Source of the DNA: Basidiobolus meristosporus CBS 931.73
Lineage: Eukaryota; Basidiobolomycota; Basidiobolomycetes; Basidiobolales; Basidiobolaceae
Reading direction: 5' to 3'
Length of the DNA: 64,000 nt
Assembly: GCA_002104905.1 (NCBI GenBank)
Contig: MCFE01000366.1
Span: forward strand, 1 to 64,000
The notes below the pieces were generated by a model. That model was not told where the DNA came from. It searched no databases and worked only from the letters and a program-made list of their open reading frames with translations. The translations under genes and the position numbers were made by a program. The stretch's first letter is position 1; every line of letters starts with the position of its first letter. Of this stretch, positions 45,369 through 57,673 are shown piece by piece.

Positions 45369-47085
45369 TTAAATAATTATCAGGACAAGGATAGAGGAAG
45401 ACACAGGATACACACAAAGTTTATTAGAGTAGATTTTGGCCAATATATGTACAAATGATATGTGCAAGGAAGTTTGCCCAAAAGGGAGAGCAAAAGAATG
45501 CATATGGAAAGTGCCAAAGGAAACAGCTCACCCAAAACTGGTGATACCCCTCCCACCAGCAAGAATCAAGATGATATCAAAAATAAGACCAACCTGCTAA
45601 GTATTAAGAGATATGGTATAAGCTTTGCATGCAACAAGAGTCACTTATGAAGAGTTCTTTGCCAGAGCAGTCATGCTGATACAAGACACAATCAGAGAGG
45701 GACAACATAAGTTACACACACCAATACAAAGTATGGAGACACTACCTAAGAAGAACGTGTACCACCTGAGAGGAGGCTCCTTGATCATTAAGGAGAAGGT
45801 CACCGCACTGCTTTGCATATCCATACTGGACACAGTCAGACAGAAGACACAAGGAATCAACTGCTGCACCCTCACAAGGCCTTGAGAGCCCCCCTGTTTT
45901 GTTGCATACTTGCCATTAATGGGTACCATGGTTGTTGAGGTATGCACATACCTGGCACAAGCCACAGGAGCACCTGAAGTAGAACTCCTGATCAAAGAAC
46001 TCCTCCACAAAATTTGCAAACATCTTGAACCGCATTTTCAAGAAGGAATCATCCTAGAGAAGATACCCAAATGGATTAAATACACTGGCCAGTGTAACCC
46101 ATGCAATCTGCCAAGTTGCCATGTTACAACTATCACAGTGGTTTACCATAGGACCACTTGGGAACCAGTACAAAGTTCAACCGCAAGAAGCCAAAGAAAC
46201 TGCTGCAGACTCTGTAGAAACCATGGGGCAAGTGCATAAGTGCCTCAATTGCGCCACAGTCTCCACAGAAGAACTACAATATATCTTGAAAGAAGCAAAA
46301 ACTTGTTATTGACAACAGGTGACTGCCAACCAAGTGTACACCCTCTTCAGAGGGCCCCTGCTGTAATGATGGACACATCAAGGACAGGCCCTGACAACAT
46401 TTGCAAGATAGAGAAGTAAGACTTTATTGCATTATTGCACCTCTTCTTGTTCCCCAACCCCCCAAGGAACTTACCCAGAACCTTATGGTTTGTCAACTGT
46501 TTGTCTCTGTGGATAACATCCCTCAAGCAACACAAGCTGCACCCCACTCTGCCACCAAATGGTATCAGATACTTGCCTGTGACCCCCTTGCAAGTGACAT
46601 CCAGCAATGGTACTATGGTGACTCCCCATGCTCTGTAAACAAAAATGACCCTAGAGAAGTAAGTTAGTCAAAGAACTTTTAGGACAAAGCTCACTCTTAA
46701 CCGCCAGGATATGTGTGTACTAAATGTAGCTCCCACTTTTTGCCCAAGAGCTCTCCCCAGTCACCTACCCACAGTCCCCCAGTATCCTCCCTATGAATCC
46801 CTCACACATCCTCCCTTCTATTCCTGCCCTTGTCTAGTTAGAGCACTAACCATAACAGGAAGGTGTTCACATCCCCACTTTATAACACATTGTTTATTAT
46901 CTAAGCCCTCCAAGTGACCTATATATCTAACTGAACCAAGTGAGAAGACAACAAGATTTGGACAGAATAAACACAAGTCTTTATTACCTTGCTACCTTCT
47001 ATTGGAAGCTATTCTGAACCAAGTGGTACTGACCTGACCTACAAGCTCTCCCATTCACCCAGTACAGTCAGTAATAACCCACATG
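45369..47085 (+). other. Region after element J pol with two adjacent ORF remnants
   Basis: No known domain found. On the plus strand, 45625-45885 (REGQHKLHTPIQSMETLPKK ... LRGGSLIIKEKVTALLC) and 45910-46239 (VEVCTYLAQATGAPEVELLI ... FQEGIILEKIPKWIKY) read as ordinary protein and may be one broken gene, placed where some Ty3 elements carry a third ORF. Three short stretches (near 45420, 46425 and 46980) have the acaaagTTTATTa type motif that also occurs in the LTRs here, so LTR debris is likely. Function unknown. Confidence 0.35.
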
Positions 47086-47345
47086 GCAATGCAAAATTAA
47101 GAGTTCAATCTTTCCATTGTATTTTTTACCCAAGCCTAGCATATCTAGCACTCTCAGGAATACCATGCCTAGCCTTTGTAGTGAAGCAACTCCTTTGCCT
47201 TTATAGTCAAGCCCAGCTTTATCCATGACCAATATCAGACCAGAGCCTTTCTGCCAATATTTCCACCACTTGTTGATAATTTTAAGATTTTGAGCTTATT
47301 TGTCCCTTTAGTTCAGCTTACACTTTCTTTTGGATAAAACTCTCC
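47086..47345 (+). repeat. Diverged LTR fragment of the chromovirus family
   Basis: In inverse orientation this aligns to the LTR at 2839-3174: the segments around CTAGCATATCTAGCACTC, GACCAATATCAGACCAGAG and TTTGTCCCTTTAG correspond in order. It ends near CTTTTGGATAAAAC, the counterpart of the LTR start. 47346-47470 shows nothing. Confidence 0.65.
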
Positions 47346-47470
47346 TTTGTTACCCCTGTTCATGACATAAAGAGTTGGCTTCACCAGAGAGATCAACAAT
47401 GGTAGGCACACTGGAGACACTTATGAAATGGAGAATATACGTAGAACTGTATTGCTGTAGAATGGAAGTA

Positions 47471-50400
47471 CCCCCCCATAAAAATAATTTGGTCCTGCAT
47501 GTGGATCCAATCCATATCACCCATCAGGATCCTGTTTAGAGACTGTCATAATACCAGCAGCTTGGAATTAGTGACCCTCTTGACAATCTTATGATAGGAT
47601 CATGACGGTGTTTGCTAACTTTACTACCAAATAAAGGGATAAAACTTGACAAGATTTGATTGGTGTTGTGACAATAATTGCATGGTATTGTTGCAGTCTT
47701 TTTGCATTCTACAACACTTTTATGTGTATGCAACCAGCCAAAACATCCAATTGCCTTATATGGCAAGAAACTTGAAGGTATTTTGATGGTCTTGCAGCAA
47801 GACTCTGATGGCAATACATTGGCAGTGTGACAGCCTACAGCTGGTTCTGTATAATACTACCATACCAACTTACTAAATGGCATTTCCGTTTTCTACCTCC
47901 CGTTGTGCAATTCATATATTCCACTGTAGAATCACCTTTCTTTATTTGCTTACCCACTACTACCTTGGGTATTCCATATATAGTTTGAATCAAAAGAAAC
48001 TACGGCCTCCCACTTACCAACCTCTATAAACACACACACCTGCCGTAATTGACATACTTCCAATTGCCTTATATGGCAAGAAACTTGACGGTATTTTGAA
48101 GGCCTCACAGTAAGACTCTGATGGTTTTTTCTTGGCAGTATGACCGCCTGCTACTGGTTCTGTATAATACTACCATACCAATTTACCAAATGGTATTTCC
48201 TTTTTCTACCTCCTGTTGTGCAATTCATATATTCCACTGTAGAATCACCCCTCTTTATTTGCTTACCTACTACTACCTTGGGTATTCCACATATAGCTCA
48301 AATCAAAAGAACTATGGCCTCCTGCTTACTAACCTCTACAATCACGCACACCTGCCACCATTGATGTACTTCTATCACCTCAACTTTTCAGCTTTTTAGT
48401 GTGGTACTTGCAAAGTTGCCTTATACCTTGTATTGCTGGTAAAATATACATCTTGCAAACGTATGCTTGGTTGTTGCCACTTCTGCCATTAATACCTCCT
48501 GAATATCTGCAAAGAACTTCTGGGTATTTAGCCAATATATTCAAACAGTATATTTCTTCTCCCTGTTGAATTCTAGTCCCCCTTGTAGGTGCACTCTGGC
48601 TTTTGTTTGTGTGAATTCCGCATTGAATTGCGTAGAAGTTGGCTTGTGACCAAGAGAAATCTGGCATACTACAGTAGAATTTTCCTAATAGAGTTAGTTG
48701 CTTATTGCACTTAACCCAACTCTGCATTACTTAACTGATTACCCACGCATTGGGGCTGCTTAGCTTCTTAATGCCATAGGCATAGGTGTCTCCATGTGCA
48801 CATTTGTCCTCAGTATTTTCCAACTCTTTCTGGCTGTTCTCCATATGCTAACTCATCACATTCATGACAAACTTGAAGATAATATTCTAGATGATATTAG
48901 GATTTGGTATTACCTACAACTTGACTTGTCTTCCTATCTCCCCACACATCTGCTCCATAGGAAACTCACAAAAGGTGAGGCAAGGCCCAATATTCTCCAC
49001 ACACCAAGCAAGATGGAGTTGAGAATGAATACAGTAGCAGCAGAGATCTACACATGAAGCTTTATGTTTGTAGTATAGCCACTTAAATCCTGTTACAAAC
49101 AAATATTTCTACAAAGTCCATATATGACTCCCAATGCTTCCAATGTACTCTTGGTAGGAATGCCTTCAGAATGCCACATGAACAAATACATATCCAGTTC
49201 ATCCAGTCTTTGCATTAGTATTGTTTTATATGCATATAATTATTAATTGGAGCCCATGAGAAATACTTGGGCTAGCAGATACTGTGTAATATCTTGCCAA
49301 TTCTTTCAAATTTCTCTGGTATCTCAAAGGGCTCATTTAGCTTGAAATGCCCCATGTACAACTTGGTCATCAGTATAGGGATATTGTTGAAAAGTAAATG
49401 CATTGCTCACAGTGGAAAGCTTTTGCTCCAACAGATACCCACTGTCTTAAGTATTGCTGGTTTCCAATTGATTCCATATTCTGGCCAATGGCTTACAGCT
49501 TGCCAACTCTGCTGCAATTGCATGCTGACTTCTGTTTGTTCCCTCTGTTGAAAGATGATGTTCTTAGTGCTGATGTTTGGGTAATGATATTCTGTGTGAG
49601 TTATAGAGTAAATCCCCTGGATCTCACATGTTTGACAGCAATACTGTCCATTGTGCCCAGAAAAACCTGCTATCTTGCAGATGGCTTGGGTATCTTGCAT
49701 GCAGATAATAATATATGCTTTTACATGATGGCCATTTACTGTTATCCTGCTGAATGAATACAAAATTCATCCTGCAATGGATACAGGTAGCTATTCAGGT
49801 TGGACAGTGATTTAGGCCCAGATACCAGTGAGACAACCATCAGATTATTGCTCTGATACTGTAAGATGGGCGGCAGTTTCAGATTGATGAGAATTAGTGG
49901 CTAGCAGGATTTGCTGGTAGAGTACCTGATTAATGAGAATCCATCAAGTGCTTAGGCAAAGGCACGGTCTTATATACCTTTAAAGGAGCCCTTGCTTCTT
50001 AGCTGTTTGCAATGTTTGCCATCAAGTATATTGGATATGTTTGCGCTTGATTGATACTGAGTGTGGTACTGTATAGCTTTGTAATATTTGTTAGACTGTT
50101 TCAGCTTCCTCAGACAGGGTATTACTGGAATACATCTGGAGTGTGTACAATGTTTTCCCTCAATGATGGTGGATTACTGACAACATGGTCACATGGCAAT
50201 GGTAGTATTATCAGATGTGAATGCCATGCTACTGTTAACACATGCCGGAATCTGGACAGTGTCTGGATCATATGTTGCCAGCCACATGATGGTTGTCCAA
50301 TTGTACCATGTACATGATAAGTTGCATCCTGGTATGATTTTGGCAAGAGGTAGTAATAAATCCTCAAAGCCCCTATTACTGATATCAGTGGAAATGTGCC

Positions 50401-51454
50401 ACCTCTCTAGCCACAGCATTACACCATTCACCAGTAGATGTATTACAGGGCTCACTTGGCTCCATAAGATATCCTTGGCATTTGTTTCAATGGGTGTTGT
50501 CTCATTGCATATAGGGACTTGACCAGGCTCATATGTGGCACTGTTGTTAGGGGAGATAGGCTCAAAATCCATCAGTGAACCTTCTTTGTCAGAGCTATCA
50601 CTCTACATGCCATACTCAGATGGCTGAGGTGAGCCTAAAGGTGTCACAAGCTCATCTGACTCAGTTTACACAAGGTGGCAAAGACAGCCAGGTGTCAATA
50701 TAGAAGTATCAACTGGCCAGCAAGATAATGTTGGTACAGTAGTGAATGATGAATGGTCAAATATAATTTGGGTGGCAAAACACTGGCTGTGATCCTTGTA
50801 ATTCTTCCTATGCTGTCTGCTTACTTCATGGCTGAGAGGCTTGCAACAATAGCCACATGGTCTTTTTTTCTCTCCTCTTACGGTGTTGAGTCAAAGTAGT
50901 CTTGTCCATGGGGCAAACAGCTTGACCTTCAACAATGTAATGCTATTATATCACTTTTTGGTCAATACTCATGTGAATTTAATACAGAGTTGTATTTGAG
51001 ACATCACACCTACATGAATGTAAGATTCAATGATGACCTGCCATAGTAAGCACTATAAATAAAGATGTGGTGCCTCATACACATGTATATGTAACACTAT
51101 TTCCCCTTTGGTCTGACTCACCTCCATATATATGCCACCAAAATATAAAGCAAAGTTGTCTGGTTCCCAACCAAACCCCACTGCTGATTGCAGCTGAAGA
51201 ACAGTTGGACAACAGCTTGCTTTGGCATTCAATGCAATAAGTGGGGCTACATCCATAAAAGGCCATGTTAGCAGTGTGCCCATTGAGGGTAATAATGCAA
51301 ACTCCTCAGGCTTTCAGTTAAGTAGGCAATAGAGAACCTCTGCAGAGCCACAAGCTGATTGTTATGCTCAGTCAGATGAGAATATAGCAAATGCAGTACC
51401 CTCAGTTGAAGACCAGCAAGTGGCTGTTATAACATCACCACCATTGTGGTAGGG
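47471..51454 (-). mobile_element. Plavaka-like transposon P6, largest readable copy
   Basis: The left end (CCCCCCATAAAAATAATTTG) matches the terminus of P5. The minus-strand transposase blocks are the clearest in the window: WSQVSPVIHLLVNGVMLWLE and LPLAKIIPGCNLSC (50220-50480), ATYDPDTVQIPACVNSSMAF near 50250, SRITVNGHHVKAYIIICMQD, then KIAGFSGHNGQYCCQTCEIQ near 49660, and FPMEQMCGEIGRQVK near 48930. The HNGxYxCxxCxIxG motif is the part I associate with fungal Plavaka-type transposases. A 313-bp tandem duplication (units starting near 47751 and 48064) lies in the left part. The right end is not clear; LTR B2 begins at 51455. Confidence 0.8.
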
Positions 51455-52053
51455 TAAAAATACCTCCCACAGACAAGTTTACTCATATAGTCATTATGAT
51501 ATACTTATCCATATTTTATCTTATCAGTATTATCCCTTTCTTCTTTGCCATATTATCAGTATTATCCCCATATGATGTTTACCCTGATTAGTTATTAGCA
51601 TTAGTTAACCCAGATGTTATTCAGCTTTGTGATCAGTATATGTTTCTACATAAGGCAAGTACCCACGCCAGTACCCGTGACACATGACCTAGGTCTGTGT
51701 TACCGTCCTTACCATGTTAATACCATTTATGGTATTTCTATATATAATCAATAAATCATCCCTTCTATCAGTAACACTTCTACCTTATTGATTAGCAGTT
51801 GATCACTGCACCTGCCTTCAACAGTACATCTCAGACCTGCCATCAAGGAGCTTTTCAGGGTAGTGCGCAAGACACACAGAGGCCTTTGGAGACACTTGGA
51901 GCACCTAGGAAGCTAGAGAAGTAGGAGCTTTTACCATAGTGACATATTGACAAAGACACCAGCAGTTTAGACACAGAGGTTATTGCACTCATCAGACACC
52001 TCACACACCTTGAGTTGTGTAGCTTCTCCCAGGTGTACCTCTACACCACCACA
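51455..52053 (+). repeat. LTR family B (copy B2), internally deleted
   Basis: 599 bp, TGTGGTAGGG to CACCACCACA; matches B1 (967-1770) except for a gap of about 200 bp. A gag-like ORF follows 18 bp downstream on the plus strand, so it may be a 5' LTR. No second copy is found to the right within the window. Confidence 0.78.
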
Positions 52054-52071
52054 CCACCCATATTAGCAAGT

Positions 52072-53811
52072 ATGTTGTCAGCTCACACCATAGCATTAAT
52101 GAAGCAATTAGGTGCAGTGGCTGATAGGATAGATGCAATGACCCAGAGAAATCAGGAAATAGTTTAGAAACAGGATGAGCAGATTATACATGCAGAGCAA
52201 TCAATATCCCAGGTAGACAAAGCAGTATCTTTGCTACAAAGAAGGAACTCAAGTAGCTCACTGCCACAGCCAAGAATTGAGCCATTTCCCAATGTAATGG
52301 CAGAGGAGCACCATACAGTCTTTGAAGCACAACAACAGTGCCCAAAGATAAAGCCCACAGAAAAACCTATCACAGCATGGGAGGGAGACAATGTGGTGTT
52401 CATACCAAAGCCTAAAAATCAAAGGACATTGAAGATCCATGAAGCCATTGAGTGCAATAATGAATAGTGGACTAATATTCAAGAGGCTGTCCAAAGTCTA
52501 GGACACCGTCAACTTAAGGCTGGCATACCATGGGACCATCAGGAACTCAAGGCCAAGCAGAATGCACTTGACTTGCTCCATGAGCATTTTCCTGGATTCA
52601 AATGGGCAAATAAATTTTGGCCAGCATTGGTATGCTAAGAAAGTCTCTTAAGAGTAGCAGAAACTATCAAAGGCAGAAGAACAAAGGTGCCATGGCTCAA
52701 AACCAGTGGCTTCCTCAAGAGCTGGTTACAAGCAGGGCCAAAAGCTCCAGACATGCATCAAAGAGATGTCAGGTAGCTGGGAGAGTGCCAATTAGGGTCA
52801 AGCAGGCAGACACGGATGCACCAGCACAGCATGTATCAAGGAAAAAGCATAGTACCACTCATGAAGCACTCAGTCAAAGTAGCAGTGAAGGACCTGGCAG
52901 TGATAAAAGCCAGCAGCTTTTACAGGAGCCCATCACAACTATGGTTGAGAGCTTGAAACAAGCGGAAAAGAAACGTCAGGTTGCCAGAAGAGTGCCAGCA
53001 AGGGACAAGCAGGCCAAAACAGATGCATCAGAGCAGAATTTATCATGGAGAAAACGTAGTTCACTACAAGAAGCACTCAGACAAAGTAGCAGTGAATGAC
53101 CTGGCGGTGATCAAGGAAAAGGTAAAGGGAAAAGTGTCTACCCAAGCCTGAGACAGGAAGGCATGCAAAAAAGCTGCAGTTCTTATTAATTAACACCACA
53201 AGCCCGGAACAGACTGAATCCCATCATAGCCAAGAGAATTACCAACAAGAAAACAGCTGTTTTCACAAGAGTTGGAAGCACAAGCAGTTGAGCTACACTC
53301 TAGCAAGGTAGATGAGTTTGCAGAGAAAGGCAATTTGTCTACCACAGCCTCCACATCCTCCATTGTTGACAGAGTGGAGATCCCACTGACAGACATGGCT
53401 ACAATGTCAAGAACTCAAGAGACTATCACAATGTCTTCAGTGGAATTTTAAAACATAAATAGGCACACCAAGAGGTTGCAGCACTACTTCAAGAGCAGTG
53501 CTCAAGAAAATGCACTTGAATGCTGCAAGGATTTATTGCAAAGGCTGGCAGATGAGGTGCTAGACCTGGCAGTGCTGGCTGAAGACCAGGATGCATGGAA
53601 ACCAGTGAATGAACAGTGGCATAAAGCCATTGGGTTCCTGCCAAAATTATGGAACCAGAGTGTTACAGCAAAAATACTTATTGAGTGGTTGATTTTAATG
53701 GAGTTACTTATTGAGTGTGGGGTTGGGCTTAATGTTACTGTAGGGTATAGGGATTTGTATAGGTCAATACAATTAGCAATTGAGGTACAACTGAAGTTTC
53801 AATGGAAATAA
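52072..53811 (+). pseudogene. Unrecognised gag-like ORF remnant behind LTR B2
   Basis: Starts at 52072 (MLSAHTIALMKQLGAVADRI), with a coiled-coil-like opening. In-frame stops occur at 52165 and 52465; the reading continues through FPGFKWANKFWPAL and then shifts. A basic Ser/Gln-rich part consists of two tandem units about 207 bp apart, each with a QVAGRVP or QVARRVP motif and an EALxQSSSE ending. A final frame, 53476-53811, reads KDLLQRLADEVLDLAVLAED and then VTAKILIEWLILMELL. No zinc knuckle, protease or RT is present. It may be Gag of a non-autonomous element; the family is unknown to me. Confidence 0.4.
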
Positions 53812-55116
53812 ATCAATTTGTATGCATGAAAAGTAAGAGAAACAGTTAAGTCAGGAGGTAAGGAGTGTGAAAAAGAGGCAATAGCCAATCTATGCACACA
53901 AACATAGGAGGTGATGGAGTGTCCAGGATCAGAAAGTGAGCAAACTGGCAGAGAACCAATCAAAAACCACCTATACATTGTTTTGATGAAAAACTCTGAC
54001 CAAGTTTTTTGTGAAATCATGGGTGCAATTATTTTTCAATGGTCTCTGGATGGTGTCCTGACAGGATCAGTACCTCTTAGTCACAGGGCTTTAACTTTGT
54101 GATGCCCTTTTGGCAGGATCATTGAATATTTTCTCATAGGGTACCCCTAGGAGAAGCTGCACAACTTAAGGTGTGTGAAGCATCTGATGGGTTCAGTAAC
54201 CTCTGGGTCCAAACTGCTAATGTCTCTATCACCAGATCAATATGTGGAAGCTCCTGCTTCTCTAGCTTCCCAAGCACTCCAAGTGTCTTCAGGAGCTTCT
54301 GTGTACTCTTGTGCACTGCCCTGAAATCCTCCCTGATGGCAAGTCTTTGGCTACTTGTAGAAGGAGGGTGTAGTTAAGAGCTGCTGATCAATCAGGGGAA
54401 AGTGTTACTTATAGAAGGGATAACTTAGATGGACTTCCCTTAGGTACTATCCCTGAGAAACCAGCCAATATTGATAGAGCAAAAACAAGGGAATCATTGG
54501 TGCCCATATGTGTGAAGTATAAGAAGGGGATAACAGCTTGCCATTATGTATAAACAGTGGTGTGTACTGTGTGTTCACAGTCAGGAGGTGGAAAAATCGC
54601 CAAACCTTGACCAAAATGTGTAAGAAACCCAGGGTGTGGTTTCTGGGGATGGCATCTTGACAGTAATCTGGTGGTATCCATAGTTGCTTGTCACAAGTTC
54701 ACTGCCATTTATGCACATTTGATTATATCATTGGAAATGTGCTCTCCAGGGTACCCATAATACAGCATTTGCTGGAAGTTGCATCAAACACAAGATATTG
54801 CAAGTACACCAAATCTCACCAGATCACATTCCCTGACTACTCCTTAGAAAGATCTCTGTTGCAGGTGTACAGGATTTTGGGGCTTTTATATGGCATGAGG
54901 GACTTTTGCTTTAAGGGTTCCTGGCATTGTGTGGAAGCAAATTGAGGTAGGCCCCACCAACAAATGATTGCTGGTCACTTGAAATCACTGGTTTCATGAA
55001 TTATGCACTCTGCTGACAAAGCCATTATAGTGTCTGGTGGTTGAGAGAAGAACTATAGCACCCATATTCCCCTAAATACTTAGAATGGTACTATTGGGCA
55101 CTGTAGGCGCTTTATG
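53812..55116. other. No recognisable feature
   Basis: About 1.3 kb, AT-rich and CpG-poor like the rest of the repeat compartment. No ORF here reads like a known family. A motif of the form gatggcatcttgacag / gatgcccttttggcagg recurs at about 54045, 54100 and 54645, and resembles the inverted end of the possible MITE at 24293. Confidence 0.4.
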
Positions 55117-55400
55117 TTGTAAATTTTGGCAATTACACCTATATATTCCCCCAAGTTAGTCACCTCTACCATAGTCTACAAATCCTATGGAATTCTGCCC
55201 AGATTCTTTGCCGGGATTCACTTGGAATATTCTTACCAAGAGATCCGGTACCCAGAACAAGAAGCATCTCAGAGTCGTCCAAACAGCCCCAAACTTTGCA
55301 CTTGTGCTCTTGGGACCTTCCTGAGCATATTCTACAGGTTTGTTTTGCCAAGACCCTGCTTTTGCTCTTCCAATCACCCCACAAATCACCAGTTCTCCCA
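55117..55400 (+). repeat. LTR-like repeat, family L (copy L3), at the compartment boundary
   Basis: Starts TGTTGTAAATTTTGG with the CACCTATATATTC motif seen at the 3' end of copia element K. Over about 230 bp it matches L2 (36240-36490) in inverse orientation. Its right end is not resolved. It is the last repeat before the GC-rich gene region. Confidence 0.5.
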
Positions 55401-56213
55401 ACCACTTCCCGCGTCACCAAAACCAAAAGCTCGTGTCCAAAAGGGTCTCCGGAGGAAGGAAACATCGCCCCCCCCCCCGGCGACTCAACATCCCGGGTGA
55501 TCATCCACAGAAACCCAGGGACCATCGGGGAAATTAGGGGGGCGAGACGGGCGATTGGAGAACTTGGGGGAGCCCGGGACCATTAGGAGTGCGGGGCTCG
55601 TCTTGCTGCTGGCCGATCTGATGGATTCCGAAGAGAACTCTGGAATGATTTGTGCACGCTGCATCCGTCAGAGATTCCTTCTGGAGGGGGGTCGTTGGTC
55701 GATGATCATCGAGCTCTGCCCCTCCCCTGCCTTCCACCGGTTTCCAACACGGTGGCTGATGGCCCGTAAGGTGCATGTGTATGGAAACGCTCCCCAGATG
55801 AGGAATGCTACGTTTACTTGTTAGTATCTTTGGACTGAGAAAGGGAGTTACAATGGTAGAAATAAGACAAGTACGACTGCCCTCGGGGCGATAGGGCGGA
55901 GGCGGAAATAAGGAGTGGAGTGGGGTTTGGTGGGGGTAAGAGGTGAGAGGTGAGGTCACGGAGCAAACACAATCATATGAGCTACTTCATGATGCGATCA
56001 GCCTCTACGCCACATTCGGAACAGGGGAAAAGATCGCGCGAACTTGGCGCACCCGAGGCCGGGCAGAGTTCCTAGGATGCCCGGGTTGTTTACCGCGGAC
56101 GGTGCCACACACGGCCAACGGTAACACGAGCGCAGCTCGATGGTGAGGATCGACCCGGCTTTCATGGTGAGCGGAAGGTTGCCTTGTCTGGTGACCTGGG
56201 TCCGGTTGGCCAC
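55401..56213. other. Compartment boundary, no gene assigned
   Basis: Base composition changes here: after a C-run at 55471-55480, CpG becomes frequent. Overlapping open frames exist on both strands (for example about 90 codons at 55555-55824 plus and about 140 at 55534-55959 minus), but none reads like a known family and GC-rich DNA gives such frames by chance. Confidence 0.5.
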
Positions 56214-57673
56214 TCAGAACAACAGGTCAGACGACTTGTACTGCGAATTGCTGTGAGTTCGAGGCGGCCCTTGTTGGCTGGCATAGGAGTATAGAGCTAC
56301 TTACCATGATCAGATCATTGGGATGAGGGTTATCGAGGGTCAGCTCCCCTCGGTACCGGCTATCATCCAACACCGCCACGGTGAACACCTCCCCATTCGG
56401 CAGGATGTTGGAGATTGGCACCGCGTCCCCCTCGTCATCAAGCAACAGGATCCCCTTGTTGCCGGGGATCCGGCATAAAGTTCGGATCGTACTCTCCAGG
56501 TCCACCGAAGACGAATTCGGGTAGATCACCAGCTTCTGTGGGACCCGTCTACCCTCATATATCAGCCCAACTTTGGTCTTGTTACTAGCGAGGGAAGCGG
56601 GGCTTTGGATTGGGGAGGATGTTGACATCAGGTAATTGCTGGTTAGTAGGTCGTTTTTCTCGTGTAATTCCACGATGCTGCTACCGTACTTCACGGAGGG
56701 TGGAAGCGGGGGCGACGGGGATAAAATCGCCGGCGTGGGCTCGATATGCTGGTGACCGAAGTGGACCTCCAAGGCGGAAGACATGTCGTCGAAATATTTG
56801 TACTTCTTGCCACTCTCTAGCTCCCCCGTGTCCTTGCTATTCTGATCGTCCCCCGGGGAAAGTCCGTGTGAATACCGTGCGCTAATTGCCAGACCACGAG
56901 CGAGAAATTTACCTTGAAGTCCCGACATAGTACCTTCCACCGGTTTCTACAGTGCTCTTGGTTCCTGAGGTATCCCGCATCCTGCATTTGCGAGGCAATG
57001 GCCTCCCATAGGTCCCGGGGTTTTTTCTTGGGCTTTCCGCCGTCTGCCTTGTGGCTCTTGTAGAAATTGATCAGGGCAATGGTCTCGTTACGGTGCCAAT
57101 GCTCCGAGCGTTCCCTTTTCTTGTTTTCCAGACTCATGCGCGGGCTATGGGCCTCGTTCAGTCCCAAGGAAATGGAGATGGGGTTGGAAGCGGAAGCGGA
57201 AGTGGAAGCACCTAAGACCGGGTCCACGCCCTGACCGTCCATGACCAGCCCCATATTGACGGCAAGTTCGGGAGAGTTGTATTGCAAAGCGTTAGCCATC
57301 TCCTGATAGTACTTGAACTTCTTCAGGCCGAAGTTGTCTTGAGCTTTCTGCGGAAGACAAGTGGTGGTTAGAAAGGAGAGTGGGGTGGTGGGGAAAACCC
57401 TGAAGGTGACGAAAAGGGACTAGGAGGGACCTTGTAATCTCTGCATAGGACTTTCCATCTATTTCTACAGTGCTCCCGGTTTCTGGCGTAACCGCTGTCC
57501 AGCATCTGATCGGCGATCGTCTCCCAAATCTGTTTCGGTTTACTCTTGGGATCACGAAACTCCTCACGATGGTTCTGATACAGGTTGATCAAGGCGACGG
57601 TCTCCTCTCTATCCCAGTGCTCGGAGCGCTCCCGCTTTTTTGACAGTTCGCTCAGGCTTCCTAGGGTCGACAT
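56214..57673 (-). CDS. Tandem trihelix (Myb/SANT-like) DNA-binding protein, 4 exons
   Basis: Predicted exons 57673-57431, 57347-56913, 56841-56305 and 56240-56214, all joined in phase 0, giving 413 residues; the last 9-residue exon and the GTCCCT donor after exon 1 are the weakest choices. Residues about 15-95 and 130-235 are two copies of one domain (SEHWDREETVALINLYQNH and SEHWHRNETIALINFYKSH, each ending HCRNRWKVLCRD and a Phe/Tyr-rich tail). Each has the spaced Trp and helix pattern of trihelix/Myb-SANT domains. The C-terminus (VGLIYEGRRVPQKLVIYPNS, LLLDDEGDAV) could be a beta-grasp fold; that is inference. Probably a nuclear transcription factor; target unknown. It lies downstream of ATG2 on the same strand. 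Confidence 0.78.

Noticed and set aside
55534-55959. Overlapping open frames on both strands of about 90-140 codons
   Set aside because: GC-rich sequence gives long frames by chance; neither frame shows domain-like composition, a plausible start context or introns.
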